A DNA stretch of 17,646 nucleotides from an uncultured Pirellulales bacterium. GTDB lineage: Bacteria; Planctomycetota; Planctomycetia; Pirellulales; Lacipirellulaceae. The notes under the pieces are model-generated. The model did not search any database and had not been told where the DNA came from. It worked only from the letters and a program-made list of their open reading frames with translations. Location: the NCBI GenBank assembly GCA_947258835.1, contig CAMYJY010000008.1, forward strand, positions 1 through 17,646, written 5' to 3'. A program made the position numbers and the translations under genes. Positions 7,490 through 13,498 of this stretch are shown in pieces (within the stretch, counting starts at the first letter, position 1; each line of letters starts with the position of its first letter).

Positions 7490-8902
7490 GTGGCCGCTGC
7501 GTCCAAATTTCAAGTGCGTGTGCACCGCTCGTTTGTCGATGTGGGCTATCGCCTGCTGGATATCGTGGCCATTCTGTGCTCCACCTTATTTGCCACCCGC
7601 TATACGGACGACAAACATCTGGAAAACCTGGCGGTGGTGGGCGCCACCACGCTGCTGGTCCACCTGGTGGCGGTCGAGCTGAGCGGCTTGTACCGTAGCT
7701 GGCGTGGTGCGCGGATCAGCTGGGAATTGTGGTGTGTGTTGATTAACTGGATGTACACCGCACCGACCGTGTTGGGAATCGGCTTACTTACCAAATTCAA
7801 CGGCCAGTTTAGTTATGAAACCAAGGTCGTGTGGCTGCTGGTGACGCCCTTGGTGATGGGCGGTGGGCGCGTTGTCTTGCGGTTCGTTTTGAAGGGCCTG
7901 CGTAAACGGGGGCTGAATACGCGTCGCTTCGCTATTTGCGGTGCGAATCAATTAGGCCAACAACTGGCCCAGAATATCCAAGCCTCCCCCGAGCTGGGCC
8001 TGGCCATGCAGGGATTTTTTGATGATCGGCCCGACGACCGCTTGTCCGATGTCGATCCTGAGGTGCGCGCAACGGCCGGCACACTCGATCAATTGGTGGC
8101 CTTGGCCAAGCGGGGGGCCGTCGATATTGTGTTCATCACTTTTCCCATGCGGGCCGAGCAGCGGATCCGCGATTATCTCGACAAGCTCGCCGATACGACC
8201 GCCTCGGTGTATATTGTGCCCGATTTTTTTGTGTTCCAAATGCTGCACGCCCGCTGGACTCAAATTAACGGGCTGCCCGTGGTGAGTGTGTTTGAAACAC
8301 CCATCAGCGGGATTGATGGGATTCTGAAGCGGGGCTTTGACCTCGTGGTCGCCACCGTGTTGCTGTTGGTCTTGGCCCTGCCGATGGCGGTGATCGCGAT
8401 CTTGGTCAAACGCTCGTCACCCGGCCCGATCTTCTTCAAACAAAGACGTTATGGCCTGGTGGGCGACGAAATCGGCGTCTGGAAATTTCGCTCCATGCGC
8501 AGCTGCGACGATGGTGCCGCGGTGAAACAAGCCAGCCAGGAAGACCCCCGCGTGACCCCGATCGGCCGCGTGCTGCGGAAGACATCACTGGATGAATTGC
8601 CACAGCTGTTTAATGTGTTGGCCGGCACGATGTCGCTCGTGGGACCGCGTCCGCATGCCACGGCGCATAACGAGCAGTACCGCACCCTCATCGACGGCTA
8701 CATGCTCCGCCACAAGGTGAAGCCCGGCATCACCGGCTTGGCCCAAGTCAACGGTTGGCGCGGCGAAACCGAGACCTTGGAGAAAATGGAAAAGCGGATT
8801 GAATACGACCACCGCTACATCCGTGAATGGACGCTGTGGATGGATGTGAAAATTTTGTGCCACACCGTCTGGGTGGTCTGGCAGCAGGAGAATGCGTACT
8901 AG
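7490..8902 (+). CDS. Undecaprenyl-phosphate sugar (probably glucose) phosphotransferase, WcaJ type
   Basis: A 470-residue polyprenyl glycosylphosphotransferase. This family transfers a sugar-1-phosphate from a nucleotide sugar to undecaprenyl phosphate in the inner membrane, the first step of exopolysaccharide or capsule assembly. Hydrophobic segments at about 18-38, 47-65, 82-102 and 113-132 form the N-terminal membrane bundle. A Rossmann-like CoA-binding-type domain follows at about 145-250 (FAICGANQLG). The catalytic domain follows one more segment at about 282-306 and shows PGPIFFKQRRYG (311-322), KFRSM (332-336), SLDELPQLFNVL (366-377), MSLVGPRP (381-388) and KPGITG (411-416). Full length matches the WcaJ/CpsE family rather than the short catalytic-only form. 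The GTG start at 7490 is forced: an in-frame TGA is at 7484-7486, and AGGTG lies just upstream. Its TAG stop is inside a long hairpin. No other polysaccharide gene adjoins it, so it acts as an isolated initiating enzyme. Glucose as the sugar is inferred from the family. Confidence 0.93.
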   Translation: MAAASKFQVRVHRSFVDVGYRLLDIVAILCSTLFATRYTDDKHLENLAVVGATTLLVHLVAVELSGLYRSWRGARISWELWCVLINWMYTAPTVLGIGLLTKFNGQFSYETKVVWLLVTPLVMGGGRVVLRFVLKGLRKRGLNTRRFAICGANQLGQQLAQNIQASPELGLAMQGFFDDRPDDRLSDVDPEVRATAGTLDQLVALAKRGAVDIVFITFPMRAEQRIRDYLDKLADTTASVYIVPDFFVFQMLHARWTQINGLPVVSVFETPISGIDGILKRGFDLVVATVLLLVLALPMAVIAILVKRSSPGPIFFKQRRYGLVGDEIGVWKFRSMRSCDDGAAVKQASQEDPRVTPIGRVLRKTSLDELPQLFNVLAGTMSLVGPRPHATAHNEQYRTLIDGYMLRHKVKPGITGLAQVNGWRGETETLEKMEKRIEYDHRYIREWTLWMDVKILCHTVWVVWQQENAY

Positions 8903-8939
8903 ATCCGGATCAAGCAAAGCTTGATCCGGAGCTAGTACG
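8895..8939 (+). terminator. Long hairpin containing the sugar transferase stop codon
   Basis: Positions 8895-8915 pair with 8919-8939 over 21 bases with a single mismatch (8903/8931) and an AAA loop. The TAG stop (8900-8902) is within the left arm. TTTT appears only at 8947-8950, eight bases after the stem, so termination would be atypical. The near-perfect symmetry suggests a palindromic repeat unit that landed at the gene end, which may now act as a 3' stabiliser or terminator. Confidence 0.6.
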
Positions 8940-9011
8940 TGGAGAGTTTTCCTGCAGTAGTGAAACGCCTGCAAGCCCGGGGCCACCGGCCGGGGAGGCG
9001 TGACGCGAGTT

Positions 9012-9043
9012 GTCTAGATTCCCGCGTGCGCGGGAATGACGGG
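9012..9043. repeat. REP-like palindromic repeat, copy 1
   Basis: This 32-base unit contains ATTCCCGCG-TG-CGCGGGAAT, a 9-bp inverted repeat, and ends in GACGGG. It is identical to the unit at 9078-9109. Translated, such repeats give the string SFPRTRESR, which I know from spurious small-protein annotations in many bacterial genomes, so this is a widespread family of extragenic palindromes. Confidence 0.85.
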
Positions 9044-9077
9044 CCGGTATCGACCGAGCTCAATTTCGCTGGCGTGC

Positions 9078-9109
9078 GTCTAGATTCCCGCGTGCGCGGG
9101 AATGACGGG
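9078..9109. repeat. REP-like palindromic repeat, copy 2
   Basis: An identical, direct-orientation copy of the unit at 9012-9043, separated from it by 34 bases of unrelated sequence. Perfect identity over 32 bases implies recent duplication or copying by a REP-type mobilisation process. Confidence 0.85.
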
Positions 9110-9117
9110 AACGAGAA

Positions 9118-9134
9118 AGCAGCCACCGGCTGCT
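9118..9134 (-). terminator. Candidate terminator of the DUF1571 gene
   Basis: On the minus strand AGCAGCC-GGT-GGCTGCT forms a 7-bp stem with a three-base loop, 18 bases after the TAG stop, followed by TTCTCG. The U content is low, so termination would be weak. Confidence 0.4.
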
Positions 9135-9152
9135 CTCTCGGGCAGCGTCTCA

Positions 9153-10088
9153 CTACTTAAAATACGCAGGATTGTTCTTGTCGAAGTCGGCGTCGCCATA
9201 GCCGTTGTTGAGCTTCACATTGAGATACGTGTAAGCCTCTTCCAAGGGCGGTTGCTGACCAGGGGCGGCCGGCCACAGATACGCCGCGTAGCGAATGGGA
9301 ATCTGCAGCTCGTTGTCAATAAACAGCTCAGCCTTGTGGAACCGAAAGTTGGCACGTTCGACCGGATGCACCACTTCAATCAACGTGGCGGCTCGCCCGT
9401 TGATCTTACTCTGGGCGGTGCGTACAGAGCACTCAAGGAAGTTGATGTCATTGGAAGCCACTTCAATCAATTCGGTCATCAGATTGCGCAGACCCAGTTT
9501 GGTAATGGGGTATTTTTGACCCTTCATCGCGATGCGACCATCGGGATCCAACTCCATCACGCCCAGTCGTTTGAGCATTCCCGCACCGCGTGCATTCAGC
9601 GAACCCTTGCTGCCATCGGGCAGGTCGCTGTAGAGGCACTCCTGGCCTTTGTTGGGCTTGAGGAAAAACATGTAGACGCTGAAGGGTTCGTTGCGAATTT
9701 TGACGTAGGCCGCTTCTTGCTCGCCCAGCACCCCGTTGATCCGCTCTTGCTTGATCAGCATGGCGCTGTAGTCCTGCACGTTTTGGTCAAAGAGCTGCAG
9801 GGAATTTTGCGCCAAACGGATGGCAGGCATCAGCGGGTGCTCGCCCGGACGCTGGGTTAAGTCGAACGGTGCCTGAGGTTTGGCGTGGGCAATCCGCGAG
9901 GCGACCTGGGGCGCGGGCCCAGCAGGCTCCTCGTGAGCCACCCGGTGGATGGGCTCCACCAATTGCGGGGCCGCGGGGTTTGCCAGTTGCCCCCATGCCG
10001 TTTGTCCCCACAAGAGGGCCTGGGCCAGCAGCAGGGCAGGCCCCAGCAGGCGACAGTCGGTGTGTGCTGAAAAACGTTTATGTATCAT
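9153..10088 (-). CDS. Secreted DUF1571-family protein
   Basis: A 311-residue exported protein. The N-terminus carries a signal peptide (basic start, hydrophobic 14-28, likely cleavage after AWG at about 31-33), followed by a Pro/Ala-rich linker to about 85. The domain from about 90 to the end matches what I know of DUF1571: an N-terminal helix with DQNVQDYSAMLIKQER (101-116), the segment KIRNEPFSVYMFFLKP (130-145), and a C-terminal block ending in DFDKNNPAYFK. The domain is common in planctomycetes; no biochemical role is established to my knowledge, and a LolA-like beta fold is only a guess. The ATG at 10088 has a strong GGAG about seven bases upstream. It converges on the sugar transferase across a repeat mosaic and diverges from the hydrolase gene at 10685, so it is probably monocistronic. 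Confidence 0.85.
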   Translation of the reverse strand: MIHKRFSAHTDCRLLGPALLLAQALLWGQTAWGQLANPAAPQLVEPIHRVAHEEPAGPAPQVASRIAHAKPQAPFDLTQRPGEHPLMPAIRLAQNSLQLFDQNVQDYSAMLIKQERINGVLGEQEAAYVKIRNEPFSVYMFFLKPNKGQECLYSDLPDGSKGSLNARGAGMLKRLGVMELDPDGRIAMKGQKYPITKLGLRNLMTELIEVASNDINFLECSVRTAQSKINGRAATLIEVVHPVERANFRFHKAELFIDNELQIPIRYAAYLWPAAPGQQPPLEEAYTYLNVKLNNGYGDADFDKNNPAYFK

Positions 10089-10319
10089 GGCTTTTCTCCT
10101 ACCGGCGGCCCACCGCGGGATCGCCTGTTCGTGGACACCCTACATGTTGGAACCTTATCTGAACCTGTGAGGGCGATTTTCCACTCCAGGCACATAGCAC
10201 CCTAACGGCGAGCAAATTCTGTACCAGCGTTGTGTGAGGCCTCTCATTATCGGCGAGACCACCGGCTGAAAGCCTTTGCTAGCGGGACCTTGCACATCTG
10301 CGGTATCCCTCCAGCGGTC

Positions 10320-10337
10320 AATCAGCTCCAGCTGATT
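10320..10337. promoter_or_regulatory. 7-bp inverted repeat, possible operator
   Basis: AATCAGC-TCCA-GCTGATT is a perfect 7-bp inverted repeat with a four-base centre, in the middle of the divergent spacer, about 230 bases upstream of DUF1571 and 350 upstream of the hydrolase. An 18-base dyad fits a dimeric regulator site; no regulator gene is adjacent. Confidence 0.35.
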
Positions 10338-10516
10338 CCCTGGTAAATATCGCCCCGCCCCAGAGAAACAATTACAATCTCCCGTACAGCTCAACCTGTT
10401 TGTGCAACCGGATTATCTCCCCTACCCAAACCGCCTGTTAATTTGGGTTGGCTTAGCATGATAGCCGTCTGGTGCCCGGTGGGAAAGAGGAGCTAGCGGT
10501 ACGCCAGCACCACGTG

Positions 10517-10537
10517 CTAGCGCGCGCTAGTTTTTTT
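10517..10537 (+). terminator. Short GC palindrome followed by T7
   Basis: CTAGCG-CG-CGCTAG (10517-10530) runs directly into TTTTTTT (10531-10537), an intrinsic-terminator layout on the plus strand. No plus-strand gene precedes it, so it either stops stray transcription or ends an unannotated small RNA. The hairpin has at most 5 bp if a four-base loop is required. Confidence 0.35.
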
Positions 10538-10583
10538 GAGCCCCGCCCCGTACCATCAGGGAAACCACGCGGGGCCGCCGGCC

Positions 10584-10603
10584 ACAGCGAGCTACCGCTC
10601 GGA
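10584..10603 (-). repeat. Dispersed 20-base hairpin repeat, copy 2
   Basis: An exact reverse complement of 1076-1095, containing a CGAGC/GCTCG hairpin. It lies 82 bases upstream of the metallo-hydrolase start. Confidence 0.75.
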
Positions 10604-10669
10604 GAGTGTGGGCCCGCTCCCGTTGGTCGCTGCGCTACGCGCAGGTGGCATGGATTTTTACCGTTTGCA

Positions 10670-10676
10670 TGCAGGA
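10670..10676 (+). promoter_or_regulatory. Ribosome-binding site fixing the GTG start at 10685
   Basis: GCAGGAG (10671-10677 region) precedes the GTG by about eight bases. It supports this start over the longer in-frame ATG at 10472, whose 71 extra codons translate palindromic repeat DNA. Confidence 0.55.
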
Positions 10677-10684
10677 GCCACACC

Positions 10685-11356
10685 GTGTCGACCTCGACCC
10701 CTATCATCCAGCCTATTCTCTCGACGCCATTTGAGCAGTATTCCTATCTCGCGTATTTTGAGGAGCGAGATGACTGCCTGGTGATCGATCCAGGTTTGGA
10801 GCCGGGCAAGATTGTGACTGCTATCACCCGCTTGCAGCGGACCCCGGCGGCCCTGCTGTGCACGCATGGCCACGCCGACCACATCGGTGGCAACGCGGCC
10901 CTGAAAGACAAATGGCCCGCTTGTCCACTGGTGATTGGTGCGGGGGATCAAGCCAAGCTCGAAGATCCGGTAGCCAACCTGTCGGCCGGTTTTGGTGCCA
11001 ACCTGCTCAGTCCGCCGGCCGATCGGGTCGTCTGCGAAGGCGAGATCCTGGAGGGGGCCGGTTTCCGGCTGGAGGTACGTGAAACGCCGGGGCACTCCGC
11101 GGGGCATGTCGTCTTCGTGGCCCTGGGGCTGCGCCCCACCGTCGTTTTTGGCGGCGATGTCCTCTTTGCCGGGAGTGTCGGGCGAACGGATTTTCCCGGC
11201 TGTAGTTTTGCCGTGTTGAAACAATCGATCGTGGAAAAAATGTACTCTCTCGACGACGATACGTGCGTCTACCCTGGCCATGGACCTCCCACAACCATTG
11301 GGGAGGAAAAAGCACACAACCCTTACGTGGGGCTCTCAGCCGATTTTCGGGGTTAG
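10685..11356 (+). CDS. Metallo-beta-lactamase-fold hydrolase, glyoxalase II-like
   Basis: A 223-residue cytoplasmic enzyme with all metal ligands of the fold: THGHADH at 60-66 (His61, His63, Asp65, His66), His137 in TPGHSAGH, Asp158 in GGDVLF and His199 in PGHGPPTTIGEE. The GRTDFPG segment (166-172) and the GHGPPTTIGEEKAHNP ending are typical of small hydroxyacylglutathione-hydrolase-like proteins of the YcbL type, which hydrolyse thioesters such as S-lactoylglutathione. The substrate in a planctomycete may use another thiol or be different altogether. GTG at 10685 follows an AGGAG and aligns the N-terminus with the family; no in-frame ATG lies near. It converges with the histidine kinase gene 123 bases downstream. 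Fold assignment is firm, exact substrate is not. Confidence 0.9.
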   Translation: MSTSTPIIQPILSTPFEQYSYLAYFEERDDCLVIDPGLEPGKIVTAITRLQRTPAALLCTHGHADHIGGNAALKDKWPACPLVIGAGDQAKLEDPVANLSAGFGANLLSPPADRVVCEGEILEGAGFRLEVRETPGHSAGHVVFVALGLRPTVVFGGDVLFAGSVGRTDFPGCSFAVLKQSIVEKMYSLDDDTCVYPGHGPPTTIGEEKAHNPYVGLSADFRG

Positions 11357-11463
11357 CTGCAGGTTCTCCAATCGTCTGGTGCGCGTTTGGCAGCGTGCGG
11401 TGCGCCAACCTGGGCTACCCTTAGCTCAACAGGCCCGTTCCTGCAGCTCTCCCAGGTGGTTGG
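11355..11463. terminator. Structured spacer between convergent genes
   Basis: The 123-base convergent spacer holds a 9-base inverted repeat (AGCTGCAGG 11355-11363, CCTGCAGCT 11440-11448). A second, partly interleaved pair is CCAACCTGGG (11405-11414) with CCCAG-GTG-GTTGG (11451-11463). No T-run follows on either strand, so any bidirectional termination would be by a non-canonical route. The two pairings overlap and are mutually exclusive. Confidence 0.35.
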
Positions 11464-11479
11464 GCCAGCGGCCGTCCAC

Positions 11480-13312
11480 TTACGGTTCCGCGTTTGCCTC
11501 TGGCGGGGCCTGGGCCGCATGGTCTGTGTGGCCAGGTGCCGGAACGTGGGGTGCTTCGCTGGGCTGGACCTTGGTAGGAAGTTCCAAGGTGAATTGGCTG
11601 CCCTGTCCGACTTGGCTATCCGCGAGGATTTGACCACCATGCTCTTCGAGAATTTTTCGAGTGACCGGCAGGCCCAGTCCCGTGCCGTGGCCGCCTTTCC
11701 GCGACACAAAGACGTTAAAAATCACCTCCAGATCATCCGGGGCAATGCCCGGTCCGTTGTCTTGGATGACCACGCGGGCGAGATTGTCGTGGGCCAGGTA
11801 ACTCGAGCGGACTACGACACGACCGTCTGCCGTGTCTTCGCAGGCGTCGATGGCGTTTCCCAGCACATTCATGATGGCCCGATGCATGGCTTCGGGATCA
11901 AACATCAGGGTGGGGAGTGCGGTGTCCAGTTCCAGGGTCAGTTTTACGTCCGCTTCCTGAGCTCGGACTTGGAGCAATTCCGCCACTTCCGAGGTGAGCG
12001 CATTCAGATCCGAGGGCACGGGTTCGGGGGTCCGCTCTTTGCTGAAAGTGAGCATGTCCATCACCAAGGACGAAATCCGCTCCTGGTTGCGCTCCACGAT
12101 CCCCCAGCCTTTGCGAATGGTCTCGACGGCGGAGGCCGACTTGGGGTCCGCCTGGGACGCGGGCGGCGCCTCGCCAGCCGGGGATGCGTCGGACGCGTGG
12201 TCACGAACCATTTTTTCGTAGTCGCCCAAGCCCAGTTCAATGAGATAGCTGCCGCCGCGCACGCCCTGCAGGATATTTTTGATATGGTGTGAGAGCGAGG
12301 CGATGGTTTGTCCCACCGCAGCCAAACGCTCTGCTTGCACCAGCGCCTTGTAGTACGAGGTGTCTTCCACGGCCAGCGCCGCCTGGTGGGCGATGGCGAT
12401 CATCAATCGCAGATGCTCCTCGGTGAACTGATCGCTTTGACCTTCGCCCATCAGCATCCGTTGGGGTGTGATGGAGGTGTCGATGTAAATCACCCCGACC
12501 ACGTTGTAGCGGCCCTGCATCGGCACGCAGATGGCTTCGCGGACACCCAGTTTGACAATGCTTTGGGCGGGGTCCCACCGCTCATCGTCACGGGCATTGG
12601 AAGTCAGCACGCCTTCGTTGTGTTGCACCACGTAGTCCAGGATCGTCTTGCTGATGGTGATTTTCTCTTCGATCCGCACGCCACGGCGATGACGCCGCAC
12701 CTTGGGGACGAGCTTGTCGGTCTCGACGTCTTTGAGCATGATGCAGCCACGATCGGCATCGACCCACTCAAAGATCATTTCCATGATGCGTGCCAGCAGC
12801 TGGTCGATGTCCATGGTGTGGCTGATCGCCAGCGCCGTGCGGTACATGATCTGAAGATTGCTGCGGGCGCGGGCAATCCAAGGGCTGGAAGAGCTGCCCT
12901 CGTCAGGAAGCAGCCAGTCACTGCCGCCAGAATGGCTGAGCGCCGCTACGATGTGGGATTCGTCATTGCTACCACCGCGGGCAATAATATCGACTTGTTC
13001 ATCGATATTTTCCCAAGACTCCTCATGGTTGCCGGTAAATAGCACCAGCGAGCGGCCGAACTGGAGTTGGTCGCCACTGACCAATTCGTGTTCGCTGGCC
13101 TGTTGGCCGTTCACGAACGTGCCATTCGAGCTGCCCAGATCGCGTAGGATATAGGACTCCCCCTTGCGGATCAGCTCGGCATGGGCGCGAGAAACCTCCG
13201 TGTCGTGCAGCCGTATCGAGCTACTCTGGGTACGGCCCACGGTATGCACGGGATCTTCAAGTTGGAAACGCTTGCCCTGATCGCGTCCCCGAATGACAAA
13301 CAAGGATGCCAC
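11480..13312 (-). CDS. Soluble FHA-GAF sensor histidine kinase
   Basis: A 610-residue cytoplasmic kinase with no membrane segment. An FHA domain at about 1-95 shows the phosphothreonine-binding signature (VGR 25-27, SRAHAEL 41-47, DLGSSNGTFVNG 58-69). A linker (96-150) leads to a GAF domain at about 165-315 (DADRGCIML at 185-193, ICVPMQ and GVIYID). The kinase core has an H-box SHHIKN (phospho-acceptor probably His342), an N-box NVLGNAIDA (482-490), G1 DNGPGI (518-523) and G2 GHGTGLGL (541-548). It resembles NtrB-type kinases. An Ala/Ser/Pro-rich insert of about 25 residues (371-395) interrupts the dimerisation helices, and the tail (581-610) is Pro/Ala-rich. The start is GTG at 13312 with GGAG about 12 bases upstream. 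There is no receiver or response-regulator gene nearby, so it is an orphan. The FHA domain suggests input from a Ser/Thr kinase, a common signalling style in planctomycetes. Confidence 0.93.
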   Translation of the reverse strand: MASLFVIRGRDQGKRFQLEDPVHTVGRTQSSSIRLHDTEVSRAHAELIRKGESYILRDLGSSNGTFVNGQQASEHELVSGDQLQFGRSLVLFTGNHEESWENIDEQVDIIARGGSNDESHIVAALSHSGGSDWLLPDEGSSSSPWIARARSNLQIMYRTALAISHTMDIDQLLARIMEMIFEWVDADRGCIMLKDVETDKLVPKVRRHRRGVRIEEKITISKTILDYVVQHNEGVLTSNARDDERWDPAQSIVKLGVREAICVPMQGRYNVVGVIYIDTSITPQRMLMGEGQSDQFTEEHLRLMIAIAHQAALAVEDTSYYKALVQAERLAAVGQTIASLSHHIKNILQGVRGGSYLIELGLGDYEKMVRDHASDASPAGEAPPASQADPKSASAVETIRKGWGIVERNQERISSLVMDMLTFSKERTPEPVPSDLNALTSEVAELLQVRAQEADVKLTLELDTALPTLMFDPEAMHRAIMNVLGNAIDACEDTADGRVVVRSSYLAHDNLARVVIQDNGPGIAPDDLEVIFNVFVSRKGGHGTGLGLPVTRKILEEHGGQILADSQVGQGSQFTLELPTKVQPSEAPHVPAPGHTDHAAQAPPEANAEP

Positions 13313-13337
13313 GGAACTACCACTCCGGAAGATAAGG

Positions 13338-13357
13338 CTGGGAGATCATCGTCCCAG
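13338..13357. promoter_or_regulatory. Inverted repeat in the kinase leader
   Basis: CTGGGA and TCCCAG flank eight bases, 25 bases upstream of the kinase GTG. This is a possible operator or small leader hairpin. I find no convincing promoter hexamers beside it. Confidence 0.3.
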
Positions 13358-13418
13358 AAACAACCCAATTCTACGAATTTGTGAACTGCAGTGGTAGGGT
13401 ATGGAGCCGATTGTGCTG

Positions 13419-13444
13419 CCGGCCAAGGACGAAAGTCCTGCCGG
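13419..13444. terminator. GAAA-loop hairpin downstream of the membrane protein gene
   Basis: On the plus strand CCGGC-(CA)-AGGAC-GAAA-GTCCT-GCCGG forms a 10-bp stem with a two-base bulge and a GNRA tetraloop. It lies 55 bases past the stop of the minus-strand gene at 13499, so it may mark the 3' end of the polysaccharide operon. There is no T-run on the minus strand. As a plus-strand RNA, the GAAA loop would be unusually stable. Confidence 0.35.
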
Positions 13445-13498
13445 GGGGGCCGAGTGCAACGATTGGGTGGGCCTTGCGGGATCAGGTCAGGTCCGTTT

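Larger units (their letters stand above)
8903..9152. repeat. Mosaic of palindromic intergenic repeats
   Basis: No gene is supported. The spacer between the plus-strand sugar transferase and the minus-strand DUF1571 gene is packed with distinct palindromic units: the long hairpin (8895-8939), a layered stem at 8965-9001 (ACGCCT/AGGCGT outside, a CCCGG-GCC / GGC-CGGG stem inside), two identical 32-base repeats (9012-9043, 9078-9109), and a 7-bp stem at 9118-9134. Together they separate two converging genes. Confidence 0.7.
10089..10684. promoter_or_regulatory. 596-base divergent spacer, DUF1571 / metallo-hydrolase
   Basis: No gene is convincing. The part next to DUF1571 (10089-10460) is of ordinary composition and carries one clear inverted repeat at 10320-10337. 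The part next to the hydrolase (10470-10640) is repeat-like and GC-rich: a CTAGCG/CGCTAG stem followed by seven T (10517-10537), a GCCCCGC/GCGGGGC pair (10540-10546 and 10569-10575), and the dispersed 20-mer (10584-10603). A minus-strand frame at 10155-10394 needs a TTG start and resembles no protein I know. Confidence 0.55.

Noticed and set aside
9012..9109. Two 32-base repeats with a 34-base spacer, the geometry of a minimal CRISPR array
   Set aside because: The unit is a fully palindromic REP-like sequence of a known extragenic family, there are only two copies, no leader is seen and no cas gene lies in the window.
8932..9153. Small minus-strand protein containing two SFPRTRESR strings
   Set aside because: It is the translation of REP-like repeats, a well-known source of spurious proteins.
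10155..10394. Minus-strand 79-codon open frame upstream of DUF1571
   Set aside because: It needs a TTG start with no ribosome-binding site, has Cys/Arg/Gly-rich composition and resembles no family; it probably lies in the promoter region.
10472..10684. N-terminal extension of the metallo-hydrolase by 71 residues
   Set aside because: It translates palindromic repeat DNA (including the dispersed 20-mer) and has no family similarity; the fold starts right after the GTG at 10685.
11400..11475. tRNA-like bits (TTAGCTCAAC, GTTC) between the convergent genes
   Set aside because: No acceptor stem, anticodon arm or T-arm can be assembled at proper distances on either strand.
13483..13495. CAGGTCAGGTCCG, identical to part of the conserved loop region of bacterial SRP RNA
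   Set aside because: The match ends exactly where the essential GGAAGGAAGCAGCC segment should follow, and no complementary 3' half is present; the adjacent bases are the stop codon of the membrane protein gene.
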